DNA of 64,000 bases. Origin: Enoplolaimus lenunculus. Its lineage: Eukaryota > Nematoda > Enoplea > Enoplida > Thoracostomopsidae. The translations under genes and the position numbers were made by a program. Shown here one piece after another: positions 12,340 to 24,708 of this stretch. Where the stretch lies: the NCBI GenBank assembly GCA_030248215.1, contig JASANG010000938.1:62001-126000 (forward strand). Direction: 5' to 3'. The first letter of the stretch is position 1. Every line of letters begins with the position of its first letter. The notes under the pieces are model-generated. The model worked only from the letters and a program-made list of their open reading frames with translations, searched no databases and was not told the origin of the DNA.

Positions 12340-12718
12340 CTTTAGCCCCCTAATAAAAGTCCGTAAGCGTAGAGTACCTAAACCCTATTAATTAAAGTCC
12401 ATAAATGTCAATTATCCAATAATGTAGCGCATAAATGACTCCAGAACTAAATAAAGTTGAGTTCGAAACTTTACAGCGTACGTTAGTTTTGAAAGTACAT
12501 TCCTAAAGTATAACTTTGAATTTTATCGCTCAAGTATTGATACAAGACAAATAAACGTTTAATTCAACGAATTGTTGCAGTCCCGGATATATATCAGTAA
12601 CGAAGGGTGGCGCAGCATGGGTTAAAAATTAATAACAGTCCGTAACCGAATAACAGGGGTACCCTCTGGAGACGCCAAATAAATATCTGTCCTCCCTCTT
12701 ATTGGTAACAACAGTGTA
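12340..12718 (-). mobile_element. TA-flanked MITE, reverse copy
   Basis: Reverse-orientation copy of the CTGTAGTGACCC family, matching the full copies through aataaaagtccgtaagcg, aaataaagttgagttcgaaac, gatacaagacaaataaacg and the GC-rich gtaccctctggag end. Its outer terminus reads cttattggtaacaacagtg, so the TIR is degraded. Confidence 0.7.
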
Positions 12719-12719
12719 T

Positions 12720-14020
12720 GTGATTTATAACTAATTTTGAGCATAGGAAACTGGCACCGATTTTTACCGAAAACGGATATCCGCTACACCTTGCCCCATA
12801 TATCTCAATAAATACAAGCACCAATATTAAACGCAAAAGCGAAATTAAGAAATACAAAATAGTTACAACCCAAAGACAAATGACGTTTCAAAATGTATTT
12901 TGTTTTAAAACATACGATCGATGTATTGGGCAAATGTTCTAGTCAAGCAGACATTAGCTACAAACAATATCGTCTATTAAAGCTAATAATAAAATACAAG
13001 CAATATAAAATCAGTCTGATAAGTTTGAAACCATGCTCAAAATCATCCTTGGTATTAACAGTGATGTGCGTAAATTTCAATATCTATAACACTTGCTACA
13101 ACTGCGAATGTTCAACGATCCACAACTGCGTATGTAATATACAAAATAAAGGCCACATAAAAGGCAAAATAGCTGAATACAGTTACTGTAAATAAGAAGG
13201 CTTCAAACTACAATATACAAGACCGCAACACTTAATATCTACAGTTCCTTCAATGTCCAGGAACTCTAAAACCAAATGGCAAACTTGGAAGATCATTTTT
13301 CACCTCACTGAAAAGTTTTTTACCACAGAAAATTGGCGATAAATCATTCCTTAATCCCAAGCCAATTTATATTTGGCTAGAAAAACATTTTTTACACCGC
13401 AAAAAATTAACGCATTAGTTAAAAGCATAGAAAATACAACAAAATTACTGCTCGAAGATAACCAACACTTTTTAGTCCAAGTCTGTTTTTCACCGAGACT
13501 GCCCATATCTGAGACCACGAGCAATATTCTTTCCAAAGTGGGCCTGCGTAGTGTACAATTTTATTACAATTATTACTGCCACATCACAAAGGGCGCAAAC
13601 AGAATTCCGATTCATACCCAGTCCCGGTTTCGATTGCAGATGTAATCAGAATCGTACGTTTTCATCGTTTCTCTAACCTGTATTATTTGCAGTTATGCAC
13701 AAAAATTCTGACGCATACTAATTACATTAAATAAGACTCGGTATGTAAAATAAATAATATGTGCTTTAAATTTACCAGTACCGATTCCGGTTCCGGTATA
13801 AATAAAACGTCCTGCGCAGATAACAGTATTATTCAGTTCCATTGCGCGCCCTATATCACTATCGGTATACCACGATTTTACAGTATCGGTGCAACATTAT
13901 TACAAAGAGATATGTACCCTATTACAACCCCATTGAATATATGTAAGTGGTTTGTATTGTTTCATTTCTTACGCCAAATGCACAATAACAGAAGAGCAAT
14001 CAGATGAGCACCGGAAACAA
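12720..14020. other. Intergenic region 3' of the syntaxin gene
   Basis: The likely 3' UTR of the minus-strand syntaxin gene lies next to 14021. A minus-strand AATAAA (TTTATT on the plus strand) sits at about 13560. ORFs at 12893-13195 and 13373-13645 have no recognisable family. A degraded CCGGAAACGG-type repeat lies around 12750-12780. Confidence 0.45.
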
Positions 14021-14104
14021 TCAACTGAGATATATCGACAAAATTATAATGAGTAGAATCACCAAAGAAGTGACGATTATAGCAATGATGCAACAAACTC
14101 TTTT
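14021..14104 (-). CDS. Syntaxin last exon: C-terminal transmembrane anchor
   Basis: The acceptor tttgttttcag is followed by an 84-bp, phase-0 exon encoding 27 residues and TGA. It is almost purely hydrophobic after KRVCC (Ile/Val/Leu) and ends in IYLS. It continues directly from ...ISARK in the previous exon, the usual juxtamembrane sequence of syntaxins. Another frame in this region also gives a hydrophobic ORF (13962-14159), but it does not match the upstream splice phase. Confidence 0.9.
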   Translation of the reverse strand, partial: KRVCCIIAIIVTSLVILLIIILSIYLS

Positions 14105-17100
14105 CTGAAAACAAATACAAAATAATTTGCATAACTATAAAGACAACGAGCACAATCACAGAGTCAGTAACACAAGTTAGAACGTATGTAATGACATTTT
14201 GTATACAGCTACAATTACTTTACTACGACACACAAGACATCAGTGGGAGGAAAACAATATTGTTTATTGAACAAAGCTGACACTTACTTCTTTTTAAAGA
14301 TGGAAATTGAGTTTCTGATTTCACCATTGTTGAAATAAACGACTTCAACCGAAATTCCCGGGTCCTGACTATTGCAAAATATTAGAATTTCCGAATCCGT
14401 GTATGTAGCTTTACCTCAAATTACGTAGCACACTATTATTTAGCTGCGCATAGGAATAATTTAGTGTTCATGATAATATTAGTACAGCAGTGAGTATAGA
14501 TTTTAACCTCATACCTTTCTGGCTGAAATCTTTTGTTTCAGTGCATCAATTAACGTTTTTCTTGTAGAGTCAACACGTATGTTAGTTTCTTCAACATTTT
14601 TTCCCACGATATCGATCATTTCTCCCTCAAAAATAAAACAAAATATTTCTTGAACACTATAAAACAGGACGTGATCTTGGAACGAATTTTAAAAATATTT
14701 TAATTTATCAAACTTTCGTGAGACAACCGCAGATACACAACGGTAACTATCTAACGCACAAATTCTTTAACAAATTGATCTACTTTTATATATAGAAATT
14801 TTATTTCTTTAGAAAAAAGATTATTCTTTACATTAAATCAGGCTCTATAAAGTTTTATAGAGCACGGATCACAACTACCTGGTCAGACACCATAATTTCG
14901 AGTTGATGCATCAAGTCCAAGATCTCAGTTATTGATAGTTCGATGGCCTTCAACTCGTGATGTCTGTTTTCTACCTCTTGGAAGACTTCTTTGGCAGCTG
15001 CACTATCTTTGAGTATCTGAAGCGCCAAACATATTTCTATGTATATGTAATTCAATATGTGTAGTAGAAAATGGACTGCAAACAAAATATAGCAATATAC
15101 TGTAACCACCTGCCGTGTTACAGTATAATGCTGATATCTAAACCACAGTTTGAGTTTGCTAATACAACTGAGAAATTTTCATCCTGAACAATAGTCAACA
15201 TGAAAAATCTGGTGTAACTTGCCAGTTCGGTGAATATTGAATACTATATCACAGCATGGTGTCAATTCCGTATCTGCTCATTACGCGCCGTTGAAATTTT
15301 ATCAAACTAAGCTTGAGTTCGCATTTCTAACGCATTTACAACCTAACAAATCAAAAGACTTTGAATTCTTACTCCCTGAGTGAATACTTGTGTTTCGCCA
15401 TCGGAATTCGTCAAATATTCATCAAGTTCATCGTCCGTGATGTGTGTGTTAACTGAAAAATTTCGGATATAAAAATCTAATACTATGTATAATGATCATT
15501 CAAACAAGACTCCATTTACGGAGAACCAAAGTAACTAATGAAGGCCCATGTAGAGATCAGGGAACGTTTTCCTGTGGAACTGTAAAAGAGTAAACTTAAG
15601 CTTTTAGAGTAGCTTTTTTGCTTAAGTTAGGCTTACGCTTAGATATACGCTAATCCTTATGCTAATAAATAAATAAAAGGAAGCCTTAAACAAACACAAA
15701 ACTAGAAAAATTGCATATGAGCTATGACCCTACACAAAATTCTAGCTCGAAGGGTACACACTGAGTACTGTTTTGATCCGGACCTATACATGGGCCCTAA
15801 TGAATAAAAGGAAGCCTTAAAAACACCAAACTAGAAAAATTACATATGAGATATGACTCTACACAAAATTCTAACTCGAAGGGTAAACACTGAGTACTGT
15901 TTTAAATAAAATATTGAACCTTAAAGAACAACTAGATCCGGTATCGTTAAAATTTCGTTTGCAGAGATGGACGCATGCAGGTCGAAGTTAACAGGTTTGA
16001 TATTTTACCTATGAATTCTAAAAATCAGTGTCAAGCAGTTATTAATAGAAAAAAGCTTTTTACCAATTGCGAATTTTTTCTTCACTTCAGCACGACATAC
16101 TCTCTGATAATCGAACTGCGCATCGTTGTATATTGTTAGAAGACCCATGAGTCTTCTTGATAGTCCAGACAGCTGTAAGTACATGAATATCAAATTAAAG
16201 CGCCGAAAAACTAAAAAAAATCAGGCTACATTATTAGTTGATAACAGCTGTATAGAATCAAATGCAAAACTTTCAAACTAACAGTAATTTGAACCTTTCA
16301 GGTTAAACCAGGATGCGACCGGACACGAAAAAATGACGGAGCCGGAGCTAGAAAATATAATGCCCGGTCGGAGCCGAGCAATGAATTCAAATCTAACACA
16401 TACTAAATTGCATTCAAATATCAAAACGTAGCTAACCATTCTTCGTTCCGCGGCTTAAGGTAACCAATATGTTTACGTGACAAAGCTTAACCCCTGACAT
16501 CCGATGCATTTCTAGCAATTTAGCAACGACCCTATTCCACTATTCTATGTTTTTGTAGCGTTGCGTTCAGTTGCAATATTGGTTAGTTATCCGCAGGTAC
16601 TGTAAAATAGAGATAGCTATGATTAAGGCTATTATTTTGCATAGTCCGGCTTAGTTACAGAGATATTTTTACGCTGAAGTTTAGGCATAGCCTTAGAAGT
16701 AGGAATATGTTGATATATATATTGCTACGCCCGTAAAATAACACTGGTCATCTTTAACAGGTTTTCCAGCGTTATTGTAACCCAGTAAACATTGTGAACG
16801 TACACGGCACATGCAAACATTTACAATTTACTAAAAATAATGAAAATTGCGAAAAAAAACCAAAATGTTAGCTCCCGATTTCCCTCCCACACTCAAAATT
16901 TGGCCAGTCAAATGCAAGATAAACCACTCCACATTTTTGATTAGTGTGCACTTATGCAGTGATATATTTCTAACATATGCTGGGATGCTAAATATACCAG
17001 AACCATACCTGAGTCTGTTTAATTCTGTACTCTGCGGTGAAACCTTTAGACTGCTTCTTAGTATCACGTTTAACATCATCTTCCAGTTCTGAAATTTACA

Positions 17101-19169
17101 TTAAATCTTGTACAAACTGAGAAACAGAAAAACACAGTAATCAGGAATCTCAATAAATAAGAGATTCCCTTGCAGGGCGCCATCAACAAAAACGGCGCTA
17201 AATACTTTAATAGCGCGGAGTTTTTTAAGGCACCTTTCCCAAATGTTGTATTATAAAATCGAAGCTCGGAGAGTATTGTAAATACAAAGTCGACATTCTA
17301 AATAAGACATACGTATTATATACATCTTTTGTGTAACATGAAGTCTTGGTTTTTACGGTAAACATAACGTAACATTCCTGACATACAAGATCCATCTCTA
17401 TCAACACAACAGATGTGTCTGAATAAAAGAAACTAGAATATGAACCAAATTTTCCTATATCTTTCGAATAACACACTTGCGCATTATGGAGCACGAAAAC
17501 ACTAGTTATTATGGTTGTTAAAATACTAGAAACTTGTGAACAAATAATCACGAATTCTTTCTATTTCGGCTTTTCGTACAAACAAAACTCTAGAAATTTC
17601 ACTTAAAACAATATATAACACGAAATGGGCAACATTTGGGAAATTCGCAAATTCGTAACTTGAGTTACCGCCACTCTTCAACGCTAATCAATGCCTAGAA
17701 AAAACTGTGAGTAAGCATAACTTTAAACTAAACAACAAGGACTATATACCTTTTAACCTTATTTTTGCTTTACTCATGTCAGATCTTACAGTAGAATGTA
17801 GCTGTTCAAGCTGCTCCCTGTATCCTAAAACACCACCATAATGTACTGGAATGTCGCATAGAAACAATAAGAAAGTTTATTCCATGATTACGGACAGCGT
17901 CGGATTAAAGGGGACCCAGGACGATAAAAAGTTACGTAGTCAGATAGTCAGAATCACAACTGACTTCTCTAAGTGCAAATCTAGAAAAGTTCCTGGGCCG
18001 TAAACTTTTTTCGCACTTCTGGTACAATTTACTTCATTAAAACTTGTCACTTTAAGCTCTGATGTGTAAAATAATTATGGCTAATAAACGAGTCAGCTAG
18101 TTATATGGGCCCCGGGCCTCCCACCACCTTAATCCGTCACTGATTATGAATTAGCTTTAAGTTAAACAAAAATCAACTAGTGAAAAAGGTTAAATGTTGT
18201 ATATACAATACGTATAAATACTGGTTACAGACATTATCAACCATTGCAACAAAACTATACAAACAAGCTTTCATTCAATTCACATATCGATTGCCCATGC
18301 TCCCTTCAAAACGTCTTTCAAAATTAGCTGCACAATGTCTTACGCGTAGCGGTTGCAGTGTCGGGCTGACATGGTAGATCTCTTTGAATCAGGCTGATTT
18401 TATGAATGTCATCGTGTAGTTTATCCAAAACGCAGATAATTCCGTCAATCTAAACAATTAAAATGCAATAAACAGAGAGGATTACAGTGTATGCAGCTGA
18501 TGCAACCTTGAATTAGATTCAAAATGTCGAGTATGCATAAACCAAAAATTATTTCCAGGTGTCGTGCAGTTACTCTGTTCAGAGTACATCAGCACCGTGT
18601 GCTTGGAAACCACTTCATTAAAATTCCGCATCAACATAAATTGAAATGTCTAAGTACAGCCGGAGTGAGATCAACTGCGATCCACCGGTCACTGCCTGGT
18701 TCTACTGAATTCCTGGAAAGTGCAACCAAAGAAAATGAAACATCTTGAACGTTAACTTTGAGACAAACCCATTGATGCTGCAAAGTTTCTGAACGCATGC
18801 GGTAGCCTGCAATGACCTCCCGCCGTCAATGAGTATTTGCGAAACGGCAATAGCAACGGCTACAATAAGAACACCTTTTAGACAATAAAGATGGATTACG
18901 TATAATATGAAAAATTCTCAGAACTTACCATATCGAAACATTTTTTCAGCCGGCCAGAAGGTTCCTGTATTTCCGCTGAATCGTTAGCAGAGAAACGTAC
19001 TATAAACGGGTCAGGTTTGATCAGCTGAAATTGCAACAACTAGTCGGTACCAGTGAAAACTTCAAACATAAACTATTATTAGCAATCGACTTTCTCAAAA
19101 ACCGCCGGAACTACGTATATTAATATTACAAGGACTTACAGTTTGCAACTCGGCTAGTCTATCTTTCAT
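14021..19169 (-). CDS. Syntaxin (Qa-SNARE), complete 10-exon gene, 302 aa
   Basis: Exons in transcript order: 19140-19169, 18929-19024, 18344-18449, 17750-17824, 17009-17088, 16064-16172, 15373-15452, 14879-15016, 14515-14625, 14021-14104. Every junction is GT-AG and phases agree (909 bp including stop). The protein starts MKDRLAELQT, as in syntaxin 1/2/3. Residues ~20-165 fit the three-helix Habc domain (LEDDVKRDT; EYRIKQTQLSGLSRR). The linker is ITDDELDEYL...VFTQG. The SNARE motif is about 205-262 with zero-layer Gln at Q238 (VSDQGEMID). A C-terminal membrane anchor of about 20 residues begins after KKRVCC. It would mediate vesicle fusion at the plasma membrane with SNAP-25- and synaptobrevin-type partners. 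The linker 'LE' switch of syntaxin-1 reads LT here. Length fits the family. Sequence is divergent, so orthology to syntaxin 1 versus a paralogue is open. Confidence 0.93.
14515..15016 (-). CDS. Syntaxin SNARE-motif exons
   Basis: Exons 14879-15016 and 14515-14625 encode the Qa SNARE helix: EVENRHHELKAIELSITEIL, then MHQLEIMVSDQ, then GEMIDIVGKNVEETN. The exon border falls directly after the zero-layer glutamine. Spacing of hydrophobic layers follows the heptads of syntaxin H3 domains. The second exon runs on through VDSTRKTLIDALKQKISARK to the membrane anchor. Confidence 0.93.
15544..15800. mobile_element. TTAGGC-bearing TIR repeat in syntaxin intron
   Basis: Starts ggcccatgtagagatcaggg and ends ...gacctatacatgggccc, an inverted terminal pair shared with relatives near 36415 and 53400. 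The interior carries degenerate TTAGGC-like hexamers (gttaggcttacgcttag). Confidence 0.55.
15672..15905. repeat. 131-bp-period tandem duplication in syntaxin intron
   Basis: The segment aataaaaggaagccttaaa ... cactgagtactgtttt occurs at about 15672-15771 and again at 15803-15904, about 95% identical by eye. The second copy lies beyond the TIR of the neighbouring element. Confidence 0.75.
17895..18142. mobile_element. hAT-like MITE in syntaxin intron, 248 bp
   Basis: Termini CAGCGTCGGATTAAAGG and CCTTAATCCGTCACTG are inverted repeats. The flanking 8-mers attacgga (17887-17894) and attatgaa (18143-18150) agree at 6 of 8 positions, fitting an aged hAT target duplication. No ORF. Confidence 0.7.
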
Positions 19170-19372
19170 GTCGAAAAATCACCTGATCTGTAACATGCAA
19201 CCTGTGTTGTGTTAATTACGTATACATTGTTTTATCTGTAATATACACGTTACGCCGTCAAGGCGTCAAAGCAGCTAGACATTGCTGTCATTTGATCTCG
19301 GTACATGAAGCAGGAGATTATAAGGGTGGTATGTCAAGGATATATTTTGAAATCAGAAATATAAACTTATCG

Positions 19373-19508
19373 ACATATATTGTCAATGAGGGTTCGCTCA
19401 AAAATTGTAGGCTGTGCATGAAATTCTATCCAGACCGCTGACATATATTGTCAATGAGGGTTCGCTCAAAAATTGTAGGCTGTGCATGAAATTCTATCCA
19501 GACCGCTT
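19373..19508. repeat. 68-bp unit duplicated in tandem
   Basis: acatatattgtcaatgaggg...ccagaccgct occurs twice in a row with period 68 and essentially no differences, so the duplication is recent. It sits 200 bp upstream of the syntaxin start codon. Confidence 0.9.
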
Positions 19509-21349
19509 ATGAACTGCGCAAATGAAAATTTTAAAACTCCCAACCTTTTTTTGTTTATTTTTATTTTGAGACCTGTGTTTTCGTAACGCTTCAGTTTTTT
19601 ATAATGTGCGGTCTCGGTCAAAAAAGCGAAACCGACACCGAAACCCAACCCAACCTACCCAGACCAAGACATTTGGTCTCGGTCTCGGTCAATTTTTAAC
19701 CGTTACTGAAAATAAAAATAAGATTTTTAACGAAAGTTTTGAATATTTTTATCTGCTCAGAATTGCCGTTTCATTCAATCACACCCTCGGTACAATCCCT
19801 ACTACAAAGCTATGGTTGTTTTTGATCCCAGGCAAACCGCTGGGTATAATATCTAAATTTGCGCATTGGTGCCAAAAACTTAAGCTTCTTGACTTGCGCG
19901 AAATCTAGTCGCAGTACAATGAATTAATTTCAATTTAGCGTCAACAACATAAGCTTCTTGATTTGCTGAAAAATACAGCCGCACCGAAATGATAGTGTTA
20001 AGCCAGGTATATGTTATTCGGGACCACAACCGCAAATATCCGGCAACCGGTTCGTTAATACCGAATACCGAAACCGGATACCGGAACCGGTCCCGGATGT
20101 CGGTTTTTGCCAGGTATTAAACCGGAAGAATAATTCGCTCATTATGGGTATTATCTTTTATGAGGCTAAAGACTACAAATACACGTACAATTATCTCGTT
20201 CATCGTTTCGACAAAAAATCGAACAATTTTTTCACGGAATATTCCCGTTTGCCAAAAGGAACGCCCGTAAAGCTGTACTTTCAGTAAACTCCTGTGCCAG
20301 ACAGGTTCGTCTACGTCATAGCAAGCCTGTGAGTAGGTCTTGTCGACTAGGGGCTGCAAGTTGGATTTTCGGAGACGGGCAACCTTAGGCACGCCCATGT
20401 TTTACCCCAAGGTGATGCTAAAAAATGTATGTAACAGTTCCAATCGCAAACTTTTCTTAAAGCAGCTTTGATTTTTGTAACGCATTTTTATTTTTAATCA
20501 CACACCTCGAGCAAAAAGCACAACTAAGGAGGCGCCACCTTAAACAGTTCAGCGATGTTGCTCCCAAACCAAATCCTGGCTACGCCCATGTGTTACGAAA
20601 TTTCATGTAAACTTATTCCTGAACTTAAATTAGCTTTATCGTCTGTTTCTCAAATTGTAAGCGGTAAGAATGGTTTGCTTCGTTTAGTTATCTATACTAG
20701 CGTTTCACTGTGCTTAAGAATGTTCTCCAGCAGAAAGTAATTTTTCACAGAGGACAATTTTAATACAGTCCTGTGTAAAATTGACCCAGGGTATCTTTAA
20801 TGGGGACAATTTTTAACACGGCAGTACTATAATAATCGGACCCTCATGGAAAAATGTCCGGGGGCCATTTTTGGAGGGATCATTTTGTCGTGCGACACCG
20901 GAAACACTTCATAACTAACTCGTTGACAAACTAAAAACTAGCTACGTATATTATTGGGAACATGGTACAGGACAAATCTTCTGTCTGACAAAAGAAATCA
21001 GATCACATCAATGATCAGTTTTGGGAACCGTGTACATTCATGTCATTATTATGCATCTGCTTGTAAATATACACAGGTACGTTATGGTAAAAATGTGTTA
21101 AAATTTTACCACCGGGAAAAATGTGTTTATTTAGATTATTTAAGGCATGGATCGCACACAAAATGTCCACTCCACAAAGAAAATCAATAGCTTATCCTGT
21201 TTATGTTTTGTCGTAATCTTTAGTTTGCATTAGTATCATAGCTAGTCGCGGACATCATCGAGTTTGGCGGAAACTCTATCCGTAAATGAGTGTTATGCAG
21301 TAACGCTGTCTCCGACATTGAAATGTTTGAATACAGTGTAGCGGTTTAA
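19509..21349. other. Intergenic region upstream of syntaxin
   Basis: Contains ggtctcggtctcggtc (about 19675) matching a repeat near 290, and CCGGAAACCGGATACCGG-rich sequence (20034-20125) related to the CCGAATATCCG repeat family. A 93-aa minus-strand ORF (20117-20398) has no recognisable family, and its start overlaps a cacgcccatg motif repeated near 20583. No supported gene. Confidence 0.45.
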
Positions 21350-21800
21350 TGAAATTTTGGCTTGAAAATTAAATTTCGGCTGGAAAATTTAAATTTTGAT
21401 GGGAATTCAAATTTTTGCGGGAAATTCCAATTTTGATAGAGAAATTCAGATTTTGGCGGGAAAATTTAAATTTTTATTGAAAATTTAAATTTAACGGGAA
21501 ATTCAATTATTATAGCGAAAAATTCAAATTTTGGTTTGGAAATTAAAATTTTGGCGGGATAATTCAAAACTTTGGTAGGGAAATTAAAATTTCGGCGCAT
21601 AAATTTAGATTTGGGCGGGAAATTCAAATTATGACAGGATAATTTAATTTTTGGCAGGAAATTCAGATTCTGACTAGAAAGTTCTAATTTTCGAAAGAAA
21701 ATTCAAATTTAGGCGGGAAATTTAATTTTTTCCGAAAAACTCAAATTTTGGCGCCAAATTAAAATTTTGGCGAAAAAATTAAATTTATTCAGTAAATTCT
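21350..21800. repeat. Degenerate ~20-bp AT-rich tandem array
   Basis: About twenty diverged copies of gaaattcaaattttggcggg-like units follow each other with period near 20-21 bp (ggcgggaaattcaaatt, ggcgggaaaatttaaatt, and so on). Heavy divergence suggests an old array. There is no open frame. Confidence 0.8.
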
Positions 21801-22592
21801 GGTTTTATCATGAGAAAAACATATTGCCAAAATACTTTGCAATTTTTAGTACATGTCCTGTAAATAACCAGAAAAAGGCTAAATATCGCGGTAAATTAAT
21901 TTTGTTTAGCGCTTTCTTGCCTGCGACCACTTTCACACTGTAACTGTAAAGTTCGACAGTTCGCACAACTCTATATTTAATATTTACATAATGCGCAAAC
22001 CGTATATATACAAGTAAGAGTTCATACAACGCAGATGCAGATTTCACCATATGTAAAGTTCAAATTCATTGATAAAAGTTTAAGAGTTGAGTTCTAATAC
22101 CAAATTCAGATATTTCTTTTTGCCTTCTCTCTCAAATAGCTAGTTATTAAACACAGTAGGTATGTATGAATGTTCACACATCCGCATATTTTGGAAAGCA
22201 AAAGTCGTAAACTTTTTTACAAAAAAGCCTGGATTTAAACTACATAATGTACTGTTCGGCGTTCATATAAAAACGAAAATAAAAATTGTTAAACACGTTT
22301 AATTAAATATCTGCTAAGGGCTAAAATATACTTTTACAAATTCTGAAATGATTCTCGTTGCGGTAAAAAATATGACCATTTACGCTGCGTAACAACATCA
22401 AAACATAATATACAAAACCTGTCTCAAATAGCACTACGCACTATAAAGTTTAACAGAAATAGGACATTACAACTGCAACACTTCTAACCTACGCAAGCAT
22501 GCAAGCCTTGACTGGAGTTTATTTTGTAACTGGAACCAATTCTATCTCAGAACACTCAATTCACAACACAGCAGATATTTTAGTAAAGCTGG

Positions 22593-22640
22593 AACTGGAG
22601 GTCGATTTTCTGCCGGAGCCATAGGCAGATCTCCGGTTGT
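22593..22640. repeat. Terminal fragment of the CCGGAGCCGGAG hAT-like family
   Basis: ggaggtcgattttctgccggagcc...gcagatctccggttgtacccc matches the right end of the copies at 39917-40279 and 48825-49211. The rest of the element is absent. Confidence 0.6.
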
Positions 22641-23151
22641 ACCCCGGCCGTATAGTTGAAAAAATTTAAAAATTTTACACAACCCTCGATTATTTCAAAA
22701 TTTGAAACAAAGGTGGCACTACGCAAGACCTCGTAAAGCAGTGCTAGGTTTTTATTGCTAACGTAAACGCAATTACCTGCAGATGTTATGAAACCAGCCG
22801 CTTCTGATCAGTCGATTTTTGAAATGTTTGAAGTACCTACACCAATCATAGTTGCTTAGAAACAACCTGCGGAAAGGATAGACTTGAACTACAATTTTTG
22901 TATCCAAATTTTCGGCACCTCAAACAGAATTGTAGCCGTAATGGCAGATCCAGCAAACGTATTCTTGTCATTGGAATCATTCGCATCGTTTAAAGCAGAT
23001 TAACTGCTATGTTGCCAGAGTTCATGGATCAGAAAGACTTAATACCATCTCTACAAAGTGTATTAAACATCGATTAAATCTAAATGCAATGTCACTACTC
23101 AGATCTAAGTGAAATAGAATCGTAATTAAATATGCATATTTAGTTGTTCTA

Positions 23152-23577
23152 CTGTAGTGACCCGAATAAGAAGGGTGGACTGTATTTTGCCTCTCCACAG
23201 AGTACCCCCTCGTTATTCGGTGTTTATTTTTAACTCACCCTTCGTTACTGATATATATCCGGTATGGCAACTATCCGTTTATATAATTAAACGTTTTTTG
23301 TCTTGTATCAAAAGTTTGAGCGATAATCCAAGGTTATACTTTAGAATGTACATTCAAAACTTAAGTATGCTTTAAAGTTTCAAACTCAACTCTATTTGGT
23401 CGTGGAGACATTTATGCACTGTAATCAGAGATAATTAGCAAATATGTACTATGATTAGGGTTTAGGGTCTCTATCCACCTACGGACTTTTATTATAGGGA
23501 TACGGACTCCTATTGCTTGGGACTCAAAATGAGGACCCCCTCTTATTACCCTCCCCCTCTTATTCGTGTCATTACAG
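23152..23577 (+). mobile_element. Full-length TA-flanked MITE (~426 bp)
   Basis: Termini CTGTAGTGACCCGAATAAG and, inverted, CTGTAATGACACGAATAAG lie next to TA on the left (TG on the right). TA target sites and short TIRs point to the Tc1/mariner superfamily (inference). Other copies: 30387-30813 and 47792-48233 (full), 12340, 24445 and 58574 (partial), 10683/11577 (split). No transposase. Confidence 0.8.
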
Positions 23578-23659
23578 TGGATTGTTTATTGACATTTTTG
23601 TTTAATAGAAAGATATGATGTGGTGCTTTAACAGAGAAATGTTCAATTTGATAAGTATG

Positions 23660-23812
23660 TACACTGCAAAAAGTGGTGAATTGACTCTCTCCGAAATAGG
23701 CTTTTCCTGAATACATAAACTGAGTCGAAATTCGACTTCACCAGAGTCAAATTCGAGTCCATTTGACTCTAGCGGACTTAAATTTTGACTTCTCATCATT
23801 TTTTGTAGTGTA
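23660..23812. mobile_element. Palindromic MITE (CACTGCAAAAAATGGTGAGTC family)
   Basis: Starts tacactgcaaaaagtgg and ends ttttttgtagtgta, with inverted arms (ttgactctctccgaaatagg and mirrored gagtcaaa segments) meeting in the centre. TA flanks on both sides. Relatives at 25731, 45087, 47200, 51843, 52061 and 61231. Confidence 0.75.
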
Positions 23813-24328
23813 CTTAATCGTTTTTTTTCACTTTTAAAAGAAACCTTGTTTAATAAATGCGTAAGTCAACAAAAGTATGGGTCTTCTGGCAGTGTTTGTG
23901 GCACTTGTGTAGTTTTTCACCGCCACTGCGCAAATGTGGTTGCGGATTTTTTGACTTGTAACATAATAAACGTTCTGTTTTCCAGTTTTAAAACTAGTTT
24001 CTAGTGCGAAAATTTTTCGTCAATTTTGCGTTACGTTTTTATGGGGATTTTGACAGAATACTAGGCACAATGGAAGGCTGCCGCTCCCCAAACCTCTTGC
24101 GATATGCATTATATTATTGATAGAACTAAAATTATTGAAAAAATTTTGAACTGTTTTGGGCATAAGTATGAGAAGCGCTGGGGGTCGGCAGTTCCTCATC
24201 CTGCTTAGTATCCTTTTAAATCGCAGGGGTTTCAGGGGGTGACAAACTCCTTAAAATGAAACTGTCGCGTCAATGGAAAACTTTTCCACTGGCGGAAACT
24301 ACAAAATTGCCGTTTTTGCACACTTTGT

Positions 24329-24708
24329 CAATGGCTGATCCACGGGGGGCCACCCCGGCCGTGGCCCCCCCAACAGCATCTCGACAAAAATTATATAGTG
24401 TCAATTGCTGTTCTACGCTGTTTATTTCTCTGTTTTATACACAGTAGTATAAGCACGCTTTAAAGTTTCTTGGCCCTGGAGTCATTTATGCGCTACAATT
24501 AGGGATAATAGACATTTATGGACTTTAAACAAGGGTTTAAGGACTCTACCCGCTTACGGATTCTTATTAGGGAGACCGACTCCTATTAATTGGAACACAA
24601 AATGGGGACCCCCCTCTTATTTGGGTCATTACAGTATGGGTCAAATATAAGTTTATTACCTGTAAAATTTTGCCCCCCCCCCATTTTGAGATCCTGGATC
24701 CGCCACTG
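24329..24708. mobile_element. MITE with CAATGGCTGATCCAC/GTGGCGGATCC termini, hosting another MITE
   Basis: Left end CAATGGCTGATCCACGGGG and right end CTGGATCCGCCACTG are inverted. Both flanks carry ctttgt. A 3' part of the TA-flanked MITE family (about 24445-24634) lies inside, so it inserted later. Internal G/C homopolymer runs (gccccccc) are present. No coding capacity. Confidence 0.65.
24445..24634 (+). mobile_element. 3' fragment of TA-flanked MITE nested in the 24329 element
   Basis: Matches the right half of the 23152 copy (cgctttaaagtttc, gcgctacaatt, gcttacggattcttattagg) and ends ttatttgggtcattacag followed by TA. The left half is absent. Confidence 0.75.

Noticed and set aside
13962-14159. 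Hydrophobic minus-strand ORF as the syntaxin membrane anchor
   Set aside because: Its frame does not fit the phase-0 donor of the preceding exon; the overlapping frame of exon 14021-14104 does, and gives a typical anchor.
20117-20398. 93-aa minus-strand ORF as a gene
   Set aside because: No family recognised, no splice partners, and its start lies in a motif repeated 200 bp away.
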